Positions 22,091 to 32,870 of a DNA stretch of 64,000 nt are shown piece after piece. The stretch covers positions 30,781,592 to 30,845,591 of the forward strand of contig CM057159.1 in assembly GCA_029962745.1 (NCBI GenBank), read 5' to 3'. The translations under genes and the position numbers were made by a program. The stretch is from Echinometra lucunter (lineage: Eukaryota > Echinodermata > Echinoidea > Camarodonta > Echinometridae). Within the stretch, counting starts at the first letter, position 1. Each line of letters begins with the position of its first letter. The notes below the pieces were generated by a model. That model worked only from the letters and a program-made list of their open reading frames with translations, did not search any database and was not told the origin of the DNA.

Positions 22091-23022
22091 GCGAACTGTA
22101 TGGTAAAATCGATCGTGAAGCGTGAGTTTTAGTCGCCGGCATAAATCCACTTTGAGGAGTTGGGGGGGGATAATTGAATTTTGGACTATTTTTTTCCTCT
22201 TACACACATTTAAATATCAATTTTCCGAGCGAGCGAACAAAAAATAACCGCTTTTTTGGTTTTTAATCACATTTTCGAATAAATATTCTGAAATATGATG
22301 AGTGAGCGAAGCGAGCCAGCCAAAAATGGCTACTTTTCTTGTTTTTAATCGCATTTTAGAAAAGAAATTTTAAAATATGACGAGCGAGCGAGCCAAAAAT
22401 AACCACTTTTGGGGTTTTCAATCGAAGTTTAGAAGAGCGGAAAATGGTATTTTAGAGCACTTCACAGCTTGAATATGATGCTTATGACAACATCTACTTA
22501 TTTACAAATTACTGTATAATATTTCTTTTCAGTCCTCAAAATTTCGGGGGGGGGGGGCAAGAATTGTGTCTCATAGCCAATACCTTGCCCATACTATGCC
22601 TCTTTTCTACAATTTGAAATCTGAGAATATCTGACATATGTAAGTATCATTGTGCAATTTTTATGTTTACCATCAATAATTTTGCATTGAATAATGTACT
22701 TTTCACAATTTTTAAAACTCAGATACTGGAGATAGACTTTTATAAGGCTCTGCCTTTCTGTCTTCTCCGAATACTTTAATTATTGTACCTTTACATGTCA
22801 ACTCTTTATTGTCACCTTGTTTATTCTCTCTTAGATTGTCATTTATTAATGAAGTATTTTGATATTTGTATCTGTTTGTCTTTGTAAGTTTCCTTTTTAA
22901 TGTAAGTATTGAATAAATGAACTTGAAAGTAAAAAAACTTGAATCTCTTTCAATTTGCCTTCCGACTTTTTCTCATATATTGCGCCCTCATTGTTAATTT
23001 ATTAATCACAGAAGAAAGAAAA

Positions 23023-23048
23023 ATGGTCCTTGAAAGTACGATTGTTTG
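23023..23048 (+). CDS. PSMD4: PSMD4 coding exon 1 (26 bp of coding sequence)
   Basis: ATGGTCCTTGAAAG... encodes MVLESTIV plus two bases (TG) before donor GTAAGA. The next exon supplies T, giving CVDTSEYM. This matches the family N-terminus exactly, which decides the start. The purine-rich context (AGAAAGAAAA) before the ATG is favourable. Confidence 0.92.
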
Positions 23049-26000
23049 GTAAGAAATCACAAATCTGTTGAAGTGAGCGTGAATTTATCATACATAATAC
23101 CGTATTTTAATGATTGATGAACTAGTTTATTCATGTGGTTCTCGTGTTTTAATGCTGATGTTGCAGATATTAAGACAAGAAACATACCTTTAACATGATT
23201 TTGCACTTTTGTCTTCTTGCTACCGGTCCCACTCTACTGTTTTGATGTTATGTTTCGAGTGGAGCCCAGGGACATATATATATATATCCGCTGCGCACTG
23301 CCACTGCACTGGCACTGCACTCCGACACCCGTAGGTCAAAACGGCGTTTTGAATAGAGAAACTAACTGCCGACGCGAATGCGAAATAAATTCACTTAGAT
23401 CTTCTGTAACAGAGAAGAAAAGTTTTGATTCTACTTACCAGCAATATTCCTGAAGCTCTCAATTTCCCCCTTTTCTGCTTTATTATCTGAATTCTGACAA
23501 CTGTCTGATGAATGAATTGATAATGTCAATTTTAAGAAGAAAACTGGGGCCTGTTTCTCGAAACCGTCATAAGTCAACTTCTCAGCTAAGATCGCCGCTA
23601 GTTGGCTAGTTGTCTGCTACGTGTTTCACGAAGCCGTGCTTGCCAAGATCAACGCCAACATCCCGACTAAGAACTTATGACGCCTCTGACCCTGTCATAT
23701 CTTTTTTCGTTGATATGCAGCGCCATCACATGCCACTAATTTGGTAGGTTATGGCTGGCCAAAATGGAAGCTACATAGATTTTAAAAAATAATTCAAAAC
23801 TGTCTTTTCTAAGGGTTCCTGCAATCAGTAATTCATCCTTTCTCATGTATAAATATTATATTTCATGTTTCATATGAAACGATCTGCAAAAAAGGTTTCC
23901 TAGGGGGTTTCTCCCGTGATTGCAACATCTCACAAAAGAACGCAATTCTGCCACGTCAGGCAAGGCATAGTCAAAGGGCTAGTCTGTAGATTTCAGACCC
24001 ATATTTATTCACAGATAATTTATGTCGTAGATTTTTAAACAAAATACTTTTATGAGACATATTTTAGCTTGTAATTTACCAAAATTATGCATATCAACGT
24101 TTTGATCAAGACATGACGCTGGATAAATATTTAATTTGCCTTCTTTTTCCGGACAAAGATATGACTAACTTGGCATTGATTTCCAGAAACAGGCCCCCCT
24201 GATACTTATCAGAATCATAGGTCGACAGCTTTCCGTCAAGTAACCAATAGAAAACCATTAAATGCAGATAGAAAATGGCGACTAACTTGCACATGCGCAT
24301 CGATAACGAGCAATCTTGCAGACGTTTTCAAAAAATTTACGGCGAGATGCTTGCTATGTACAAATAGGGGATAAAGCACTGGACGACATGGAGAGTAATA
24401 AGCGTTAGCGATTTTTTTTTTTTTTTTTTTTTTTTTACTCTCCAGACATCCCTGGACTAGGTACACTTAAATCATGTAAATAAGTGCCGATTACACCCTC
24501 TGCGCATTAACTACTAATTTTTGTGAATCAAGATCTATATATCTCAACAATATATAAATTGATTTTTGTCATGGGACAAAATTCACTTTAAAAATTCACA
24601 ACTTTCCAAAAAAACAATGACCATCAATGATTTATTGCTTCATGTGCACTCAGGAATTCCATTCTTTCCGCTGGGGTCACCCAGAAGGTAACCACGCTCG
24701 TACATAAAGTGTATGTATGCAGCATGCGATTACCTTCCCGGTTACCAAATGAGGTCTCCAACAGAGTGTGTGTGCCCTAATGGGAATCATGTTTTTTAAA
24801 TATAGGTGATTTGAATTTTCTGTATTTCACTGATGTTATGGTGCCAGTATTTGGTAATGAAGTGCCGGTTTTGAGTGAATATATGTAGTTTTGTGCAGTG
24901 GTGTTGGTAAGTGTTGCTGTGCTTGACTATATGCTTTGAGTGAGATTCCGGCACTCATAGGCCATACTTCATGTGAAGGAACGCACATAGTTAACGTTAC
25001 ACAGACATGAGATCACTTGTTCTAAAAATGTAAAAAAATACACAACCTGTATATGAAGGCTATATGTACCAGCCATGCCTTGCAAAAATGTTGCAGTTCT
25101 GAAAAAAGAAAGACAAAATATATGTATTGTGCCCAGTTTATAGTCAGGTGGTGGTAGGGAAGGGGGGTGATGAGCATAAGGTGTGCACTTTCTTTTCATG
25201 AGTAAAACAAGTCATTTTATTCAGTGCTTATGTAAACAATGTTTTTTATCTTGATTGTACATATTTTTTGGAGAAAACCTCAGTGACATTCAGATTGCTT
25301 AGAGTCAGGCTTAATCAATTCAAGTCAACTCAGGAGTGTTGCACAGATTAAGCGTGTCACAATGTGATGTATGTAGCCCCAAGTACCCGCTTAGCTTATA
25401 GACCCTTGGCCATGAAATAATGCATCATAGATCTACAATACAGTGTGAGTTTAAAAATTTATATTGTTCTTGTCATTTATGTTTGAAACAGTGTGGATAC
25501 CAGTGAGTACATGCGGAATGGAGATTTCCTTCCAACTCGTATCCAAGCACAGCAGGATGCAGTCAACCTGGTGTGTCTTTCAAAGACACGGTCTAACCCT
25601 GAAAACACAGTCGGTCTCATCACCCTCTCAGAGTGAGTAGCATCATGTAGACTGCATTTTGTGTATACTGCTAAAACATGCTCTCATCCTGAAGAATATG
25701 GTTATTTTAATCACCTTCTAGTCAGTGAAAAAGTCTTCTCTTCATCATACATGTATTTATGCTTCTGCATAATATGATGATCATCTGAAAATTTGCTTTT
25801 GTGTGACAACCCTTCGTTTGTATTTTTGTGTTATACAGTGTAAAATGCCTTGTAACCATGACAACGGATGTTGGTCGTATCTTGGCAAGACTTCACCAGG
25901 TAGCACCTAATGGCAAGCTAAGCTTCATTACAGGAATCAGAGTAGCACATGTAAGTTCAATAACCATGATTAAGCTGCGTTCATGTAGCACACTGTGTAC

Positions 26001-29000
26001 CACTGCCTTCTAAAAAAAAAGCTGTTGAATACGATCTTGATATTCAGGGTTATGCTCTGTGGAAGTACTGTGGTATTATGGTGAATGCTCTTGACTCTTA
26101 ATGAGATGTCCTGGGTTCCATCCTCCCTTGGTGCTTACATCCTTGGGCAAGGTGTTTTTTTTCGCATATGGCGCACTCGAGGAGAGGGACCTGGTAGTTG
26201 CTGGGTAATAATAATTTGCAGGGCTGAAGAATAGCAGCGGTTGAAGCTGATGAGGCCTCCATGGGTAAACAAATTTATTATTATCAAATGATGTTCAAAA
26301 AGTTGTCTTTACTCTTTTCAAAATAAAAAAATCTGTTCTGTTTTCAGTTGGCATTGAAGCACAGACAGGGTAAGAATCACCGGATGAGGATTGTTGCCTT
26401 TGTTGGAAGCCCAGTCGAGAATGAAGAAAAAGAAGTAAGTCTGCAACATTGTAATCTTATTGATATGTTCTGTATTTGTTACATATGATATGTCAGTATG
26501 TTAAAATCAGAAGGAAAAAAAAAGAGAAAATAGTAATGTAATATAATCACTCCCTGTTCTGTTTATTTGGAACTTATATTTAATTATATCTTTGTTGTAG
26601 GGCCACCCTGAAACATTTATTACTTTTCTACAACATAATGATGGGTTTGTGTATGGTCTTTAAAGGAAAATGCAACCCAAGCATCAGTGTGCTCTTAGTG
26701 AATGAAGATGACCAAGAAGAGAAAACAGTGAAAGTGTGAGCAAAATCAGACAATCTGTTCGAGAGTTACGAATTTTTAAAGTTTTAGTAAATCCCTATTA
26801 TGAGGATCTTTGAGTTGTCAACTTTGCCAGCATCTGTGATGTCATCCTGGACAACTCTCAATTTATTTTGTACATAATTTTTCAAAAAATTGATTTATAT
26901 GAAATTTCAAGTCAGGAATCAACATAGTTCTTCCCCAAAATCCTTGCAAAATTGATATAGGCATGTCATACTTAAACAATAAATCAAAAGAATTTTTATT
27001 TTTCTCTTGAAAATAAAGAACATTTTGAATTCTGTGTACAAAATGAATGGAGAGTTGTCCACGATGACATCACAGATGCTGGCAAAGTTGCCAATTTAAG
27101 GATCCCTATGATAAGGATTAACTTAAATTTTTAAAGTTCATAACTCTTGAACAGATTGTCCGATTTTCCTCAAACTTTCACTGTTTATTCTTCTTCTAGT
27201 TCTTCATTCACTGGAAGCGCACTCATGTCTGAGTTGCATTCTCCTTTAATGACTCATAAAAAGTAATACTTCAGACTGTATTTGTGCTTTCTTCTGTCTG
27301 TGAGAAGTGTATTATTTGCATTGTTCACTTGCCCCTTTATTGCTTGGTTTGTTTTCAAAGCTTGTTAAAATGGCCAAGAAATTGAAGAAGGAGAAGGTCT
27401 CAGTGGATGTTATCAACTTTGGAGAAGATGTGAGTATGGTGTGGAGGGAAAGGGACAAAAACATTGAAAATGCAGTGCGTTAATGACTGGAAACTTAACT
27501 GTTTGAAGTTATTTCTTATAAACTTCATTAGATCTTCGTGCAATCTCCACTGAGATTTGGGAGACATATTACATTTGGTCGTAAAGGGTCACTTTGAAAG
27601 AATGTCTTTTCTTCTATTCTTTGTTATTGGATGAGATGTTCATGGAATTGATGATTGAAACCTAAACAAATATGATGCTCTAATCTGAAATTTTCCTGGT
27701 ATTTGAACCCATTGAGCACGATTTGATTCCAGTATAACACACATTTTCCATAGCCCATAGCCAGAGCTCAGACTCAGTATTCAGTGGGTTAAAAAGCTAG
27801 CCTTTGATCGAATAATATTATAATATAAGATGTGAATTATAGATTGCCCTTTTTATATGCAGAAGAATTTTTTGATATAATGGGGTTATTTATTCATTTG
27901 CAGAGTGTGAACACAGACAAACTAACTGCATTCATCAACACCATCAATGGAAACGAAGGAACAGGGTAAGTACTTGAGTGTAATTCAGTTATTTAAATCA
28001 GCAATCACCTTCATGGGATGGGTAAAAAAATGATTTTCACTGTAAAAAAGGGAGATATTATGTTCAGTTTTGTCGTGACAGTTCAGATGATCTTGGATCC
28101 CTGTTTGAGGGCTTCCGTTCACCCTTTGTTTCTGGTTTCATACTGTAAAGAGTATATGTGGTCCCAATATGTATTGGTCCCTTCTTTAATAGTAAAACCA
28201 GTAGTGATATTTAATAAAACCAAGTGGCATCTCCAGAATCAAATCTACCAAGTAGTATCTCTGAAAGGGATTTTGAATTTCCAAAGCTGATGAATTGTTA
28301 TTTGGAATTGGTAATAGTTTGTACATTTTGTTTTGTATAACATGTAGTCATTTACTTATTTTGAGAAGCAATGAACCACTTGATTGGCCCACCAGAGCTC
28401 TCATTTAGAGTTTGCTGTTTAGCAAATTAACAAATCTGTAAACACTAATAAGGATGTTGTGCACATTTTGCTTTTTTTTCCCAACAACAATAACAGTGAA
28501 GAGTGTATATGTATGGGAGAATCATTTTGTCGTTTACAAAATATACTCTTCTTTACTTCTAGGTCTCATCTGGTCACCATCCCTCCTGGTACCCTCCTAT
28601 CAGATGCCTTGATGAACTCACCAATCATTGTAGGGGAAGATGGCTCTGGTGCTGTACCAGGGCTCCCTGGGGCAACAGGTGGAGAGTTTGAATTTGGCTT
28701 TGATCCTTCCACGGATCCTGAATTGGCCATGGTGAGTTGCATTGTAGATATTATTAATTAAAGTTTTCTGGACTTGGTGTATGGATGGCGCCGTATGCAA
28801 TGCTTGAGAAAATCTTATTGGGCATGTTTACCTCTGTGATATTGAGATGGAGCATCACATATGAACCAATCTAGTTGCGAATGCGTGAACATATGCCAAC
28901 AATGAGAAAAATCACTGCATGCACTGGCCGAACTGGCCGCACTATGTTCGATTTGAGACTGTACCGCGACAGCAACTTTTGTATTGGTGTGTGTTGGTGT

Positions 29001-30263
29001 ATGTGCGTTATGCATCGCTGCACATCACACACGAGAGCGAGCCTATGTGCTACGTACCGCAAAAAACTCTTCAATTACACCAAAGACCTTTACTGAGGCT
29101 CGGAAACTGTCCTGAAGCGCAATCTATACACCTAGTCCGGGCAACTTTAGAATAAGTGTTACTCTCTTCATACAGTGTTCTATTGGAAACAGAGACAATT
29201 AGAATAGTAATTCCTTCAACTTATGATATAGAATGTCTCCCTCTAGAATATTAGAACTTAGGAAGTAGGAACTGGCTGATTTTTAGTTGGTTTTGGTTGA
29301 TTTCTTGATTTTGTTTCCATGTAAAGAAGGCTTAGAGAACCTTGTTATGACAGGGAAAATTGAGGGAAAGAGGAGTGGGGGAAGGAGAAGGATACTTTGG
29401 ATAGACAGTCTGCAGAAATGGTTAGAGGAGATAGGAGTGAAAGACCATGGGGTAAAATGCTTATGTAGAGAAGGCTAGGAATCAACATGATCACCAAAGT
29501 GTATAGATATGGCATCTAGAGAGAGAGAGAGAGAGATTGGTTAATAAGAGCTATGTCATTTTCATGAGGGTTTGTAAAAACGTATGTATGAGATACACTT
29601 GACTTCTACCTTCTTGCAAAGGAAGGAAGGAAAATGTGTTCTAATACTCAAGCATCACTTATAGTATTGTTTACTATTTTTTTGGGTTTCATGTATTTTT
29701 AGAATATAAAGCAAGCTGTAGATTATCTTAGCAGTTTCCTCTGATATGTTTAAGTGGAAGTATCAGTCACGTAATCTCAAGACCATTTTGGTTTTCACCA
29801 GGCTCTGCGTATTTCTATGGAGGAGCAGAGACAGAGACAAGAAGATGACACTAAGAAGCCTGGGGATGCTGCTACAGAAAAACCTATTGCTCAACCTGCA
29901 GGTTAGTGTCACTCTAATACCTGTGATATAAAGCAAGCACTAAACTATTGCCATTACATATTGCTTGCCTGAAAGAGGAATGGAAGTGAAGTGCTTAAAG
30001 TTCATTCAGATAGTCAGCTCAAAACCCTTGCTTTTTTTTGCAGCGTTCACATATGGCATTGTAAACCATGCCACTTATGTTAATGAGATGCACATTAATG
30101 CCTCAACGCTCAAATAAAAGAGAGTTTTGCCAAAAGTTGAGCAGACAAAGTCATGATATCATATTTTGTGCTAACTTTACAAGAATTTTAATATTCCACA
30201 ACTTTTTGTCACCTCATATCTCGTTCACTTGTAAAAAATATATATATATATATATTGAGTAGA

Positions 30264-30303
<40 letters not shown>

Positions 30304-32870
30304 ACTCTGAGTAGCGATTTAATAAAGTATAGATGAACCACAGGTCAACTGTGTAACTTGAACTTATTATATATATATATATATATATGTTTGTGAACAA
30401 GCCTTTAGTTGATAAACAGTGGCTGTTTGTTTTATTCAGACATACCATTCATATAACGATGATAATAAAAACTAGAGAGAGAGAGAGATATATGAGTAGA
30501 GTGGGTAAGATGGATGACAGGTAGCTGATATCAAGACTGCCTCTAGATAATGCAAGTAGCTAAGATTATTTGGTTCGGTTTGGCCATTTTGTATCAATTT
30601 CTTGCACCAAATGAAATCAAATTTATTGGAGGTTGTTTCTTAGTAATTGTATTGAAAATTGATTGATTTTTATTTGTTTACTGAAGATTCTGAGGAGGCT
30701 CTATTAGAGCAGGCCTTGGTGATGTCCAACCAACCAATGAGTAGTTTTGAGGAAACACCTACACCAGACCTTGGAGCTATGACAGAAGAAGAACAGATTG
30801 CATATGCCCTTCAGATGTCTCTCAGGCAAACAGTAGTAGGTAGGTATATTTGATAAAGAATTTGTGAAAAGTTCCTCAAAGTCAGAACAGGTCCCTTGTA
30901 CCATAGGTATAGTTCCAGAAAAAGTGAACTTAGTATTCTTATTGCTGTGTATGACTTTTGCTACTTCAGAATGCAAACTTATAAAATGTACCAGTAATTT
31001 CTTGGAATAGATTGTTTAAATTCAGCATTTAAAAAACATGTAATTGAAATGTAACTTTTTTCAGATTTAACATTTGCAAGTATCATTCTGTATTGCAAGA
31101 AGGAAAAACTCATTTTAGTCATTAGATTTATAATACTAACACAAACCTTATGTTACAGGGAAGTTGAAAAGGGAATATGAAATTTTTTGTCCAGCTCATG
31201 AGAAGTAGTGTATTGACCGTTCAAGAAAAAAATGGGGGAAAAAAATGTACTTTGCAATGTACTTGATCATGAACGACCATAGGTTGACAACATGATCTTG
31301 AATTTGTTATCATCAGAAATTCAAATATCTGCAAAAGCTGTGATTATCGCAGTATTCTGTGATTTGAATTCTTACAACAAAGTATTAATCCAACACTCAT
31401 ATTGTTTTTATCTTCTAGCTGATCTGCCATCATCATCGGCTGAGCCCACCCCTCAAGGAGAGACTCCTATGGAGACAGATATACCAGCTACAGACTCAGC
31501 AGCATCAAAGGTTAAAATAAAACCTTCTTTGTTCGTTTAGTTTTTTGGTATACTTTGTAGATTAGCCTTCTACTCCTAAGGGAAGGGCTCTTGGAAAATT
31601 CTTGAAAGTAGCCACTGAAGGTGCAGATACTACATATTCTGTCAAAGCATTCTACAATTCAACCACTCTGTTAGTATAGAAACATCCTGCTAGCTGCGTT
31701 CTTGAACGTCTATAAAATAATTTCTTGGAGTGACTTCTTAGTCGTTTGTTAGGGGGAAGGGAAAACTTATCCACTGGAGTTCTCTAATAACCATGAAGAA
31801 AGTTGTAGATATCAATACGCTATCTTCTCTTCCTCACTTGTGGAGAATCCGTTGAAATTTTCTTCTAACACAAACGTTAACACCTTGACTGCACCTTCTC
31901 TAATAATTCACTGTCTTTCTTGATGATGCTGTCAAAGGCTTTCTCCTGCTTGACAGTTTGCTTTCATCAGAGGAATTTAGGGACAAATTTTGTTTTCTAT
32001 CTGCTTCATATGCCTTTTTTTTAATCTCTTCTGACCAGCTGCCATTATTTAACACTTAGGAGTAATCTTTTCCATGAAGTTTTGAAGTTTTAGTGAATGG
32101 CTGCCAATCTAAGTTCAGCAAAACCTACTATAATAATAGTGATAATAATAATAGCTGTTATTTACCCGGGGTAACCGCTTTAGCTTTATCAGCTAATCTT
32201 CCAGCGGGCTCTGCATAACATAATTTGTTATCATTACCCTTCTCTATTATGTGCCGAGTGCCTGGCTAGAAGGCAGAAGTTCCCATTTTTGTAAGGCTTT
32301 GGTATGACTTGGCCGGGGATCGAACCCACGACCTCCCGTTCACGAGGCGGATGCTCTTTCAATTGAGCCAACATGCCTGGTACATGATTTAGTTTCAAAT
32401 GTCCATTCGGATGTGTGACATGGAATGTATTATGCAAAAGTGAACTACGTTTCTGCTTGAGTTGCTGAAGGGCTCTATCAGATAAACCTACCTTTGTCTC
32501 TATTTTCTAAATAGACAGTGATATGTTTTAGCTTCTTTATATTTGTTCTTTATCTTTTCGAAACAAAATTATAATATGAAGGAAAAAAATATACAGATAA
32601 TTTGCTCTCTTCTGCTTGGCTTCATTATGGTGTGTTCTTTCATGTTGAGAAGTGTTCATTATCTCAAAATCCTAATTCATTTTCATTTTTCTTTTCTACC
32701 AGCCTGATGATGATTTCTCTGAGGTCATGAATGATCCTGAATTCCTTCAGAGTGTCCTAAGCACTCTCCCAGGGGTCGATCCTACCAGTGAAGATGTCCA
32801 GAGAGCCATGGGCAACCTCACCCAACCTAAGGACTCTGACAAAAAGGAGGATAAAGATAGTAAAAAATGA
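23023..32870 (+). CDS. PSMD4: 26S proteasome non-ATPase regulatory subunit 4 (Rpn10/S5a), complete spliced gene
   Basis: Eleven exons join to 392 residues: 23023-23048, 25492-25632, 25839-25950, 26348-26434, 27361-27429, 27904-27965, 28563-28731, 29802-29901, 30687-30839, 31419-31510, 32703-32870 (TGA). All have GT/AG borders and consistent phases. The protein begins [16 protein letters not shown] and has the Rpn10 vWA domain (about residues 5-188: [35 protein letters not shown]). Ubiquitin-interacting motifs follow at about 218-235 (LAMALRIS), 257-271 (LEQALVMS) and 289-302 (IAYALQMS), then an acidic/lysine tail (KKEDKDSKK). Rpn10 is a ubiquitin receptor of the proteasome 19S particle; the vWA domain docks it and the UIMs bind ubiquitin chains. 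The human protein is 377 residues, so the length fits. Confidence 0.97.
23188..23252 (-). promoter_or_regulatory. Alternative LRR promoter and 5' UTR exon candidate (TATA at ~23272-23288)
   Basis: On the minus strand an alternating TA run (23272-23288) lies about 30 bp before a short GC-richer stretch that ends in a donor-like site, GTTAAAG then GTATGTTT (23188/23187). This is the layout of a TATA promoter with a short leader exon. The TA run could instead be a simple microsatellite. Confidence 0.25.
23439..23545 (-). other. Candidate 5' exon of the LRR gene (donor at 23438)
   Basis: A strong donor (ATATTGCTG then GTAAGTAG) ends a frame reading [11 protein letters not shown], in phase 1. Joined to the exon at 15156 it would read ...RNIADQENC. 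No Met is seen in this frame, and a repeat with TIRs starts near 23546, so the piece may be 5' UTR. The right end given is only the edge of that repeat. A second candidate is listed separately. Confidence 0.35.
23546..24202. mobile_element. Probable inverted-repeat element in PSMD4 intron 1
   Basis: The ends GGGGCCTGTTTCTCGAAA and TTCCAGAAACAGGCCCC mirror each other. The left part also has a smaller palindrome (CATAAGTCAACTTCTC / AAGAACTTATGAC). It bounds the candidate LRR 5' exon at 23439. Confidence 0.45.
24210..25491. other. PSMD4 intron 1, right part
   Basis: Holds a poly-T run (24411-24436) and AT-rich unique sequence. No exon on either strand can be supported, though an upstream LRR leader exon could be hidden here. 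Confidence 0.5.
25492..25632 (+). CDS. PSMD4: PSMD4 coding exon 2
   Basis: Acceptor GAAACAG, donor GTGAGT; 141 bp, phase 2 on both sides. Encodes [36 protein letters not shown] and [10 protein letters not shown] of the vWA domain. The usual VDNS is VDTS here. Confidence 0.95.
25839..25950 (+). CDS. PSMD4: PSMD4 coding exon 3
   Basis: Acceptor TTATACAG, donor GTAAGT; 112 bp. Encodes [20 protein letters not shown] and ITGIRVAH of the vWA domain. Confidence 0.95.
26049..26285 (+). mobile_element. tRNA-derived SINE
   Basis: A-box-like TGGTGAATGCTCTTGACT and B-box-like GGGTTCCATCC (26113-26123), then a body ending in TTTATTATTATC. In PSMD4 intron 3. Confidence 0.55.
26348..26434 (+). CDS. PSMD4: PSMD4 coding exon 4
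   Basis: Acceptor TTTTCAG, donor GTAAGT; 87 bp, phase 0. Encodes [29 protein letters not shown], a highly conserved part of Rpn10. Confidence 0.95.
26664..27245. mobile_element. TTAA-flanked foldback element, family 3
   Basis: TTAA-flanked, with long inverted arms starting AGGAAAATGCAACCC. The motif GCCAGCATCTGTGATGTCAT appears in both arms. In PSMD4 intron 4. A second copy is at 42920. Confidence 0.78.
27361..27429 (+). CDS. PSMD4: PSMD4 coding exon 5
   Basis: Acceptor TTTTCAAAG, donor GTGAGT; 69 bp, phase 0. Encodes [23 protein letters not shown]. Confidence 0.95.
27904..27965 (+). CDS. PSMD4: PSMD4 coding exon 6
   Basis: Acceptor TTTGCAG, donor GTAAGT; 62 bp, phase 0 in and phase 2 out. 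Encodes [20 protein letters not shown]. Confidence 0.94.
27966..28562. other. PSMD4 introns without recognised content
   Basis: I see no repeat or gene in this intron. The same holds for the introns at 27430-27903 and 30840-31418. Confidence 0.5.
28563..28731 (+). CDS. PSMD4: PSMD4 coding exon 7
   Basis: Acceptor CTTCTAG, donor GTGAGT; 169 bp. Encodes [20 protein letters not shown], a Gly-rich linker, and [15 protein letters not shown] at the start of UIM1. Confidence 0.95.
29325..29520 (+). mobile_element. LINE ORF2 C-terminal remnant
   Basis: The frame reads [19 protein letters not shown], then [10 protein letters not shown]. This is typical of the far C-terminus of LINE endonuclease/reverse transcriptases ([14 protein letters not shown]...DSL). 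A stop follows soon after. In PSMD4 intron 7. Confidence 0.65.
29802..29901 (+). CDS. PSMD4: PSMD4 coding exon 8
   Basis: Acceptor TTCACCAG, donor GTTAGT; 100 bp, phase 0 in and phase 1 out. Encodes [16 protein letters not shown], the end of UIM1 and a charged linker. Confidence 0.93.
30236..30388. repeat. (TA)n microsatellites
   Basis: Runs of TA at about 30238-30255, 30267-30299 and 30369-30388 in PSMD4 intron 8. Confidence 0.92.
30687..30839 (+). CDS. PSMD4: PSMD4 coding exon 9 (two UIMs)
   Basis: Acceptor TTTACTGAAG. The donor GTAGGT after 30839 gives the phase needed by the next exon; a second GTATAT four bases on would break frame. Encodes [16 protein letters not shown] and [15 protein letters not shown]. 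Confidence 0.92.
31419..31510 (+). CDS. PSMD4: PSMD4 coding exon 10
   Basis: Acceptor ATCTTCTAG, donor GTTAAA; 92 bp, phase 1 in and phase 0 out. Encodes a Ser/Pro/Thr linker, [20 protein letters not shown], typical of the variable region before the Rpn10 C-terminus. Confidence 0.88.
32128..32381 (-). mobile_element. tRNA-derived SINE (minus strand)
   Basis: On the minus strand TTGGCTCAATTGAAAGAGCA is an A box and GGGTTCGATCCCC a B box. It ends in an AAT/ATT-rich tail near 32130. Lies in PSMD4 intron 10. Confidence 0.7.
32703..32870 (+). CDS. PSMD4: PSMD4 terminal coding exon
   Basis: Acceptor TTCTACCAG; 168 bp ending in TGA. Encodes [24 protein letters not shown]..., then a Lys/Asp tail. 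The DPEFLQSVL block is conserved in animal Rpn10. Confidence 0.95.
   Translation, partial: PDDDFSEVMNDPEFLQSVLSTLPGVDPTSEDVQRAMGNLTQPKDSDKKEDKDSKK

Noticed and set aside
29520..29535. (GA)n run as part of a gene
   Set aside because: It is a short microsatellite following the LINE remnant.
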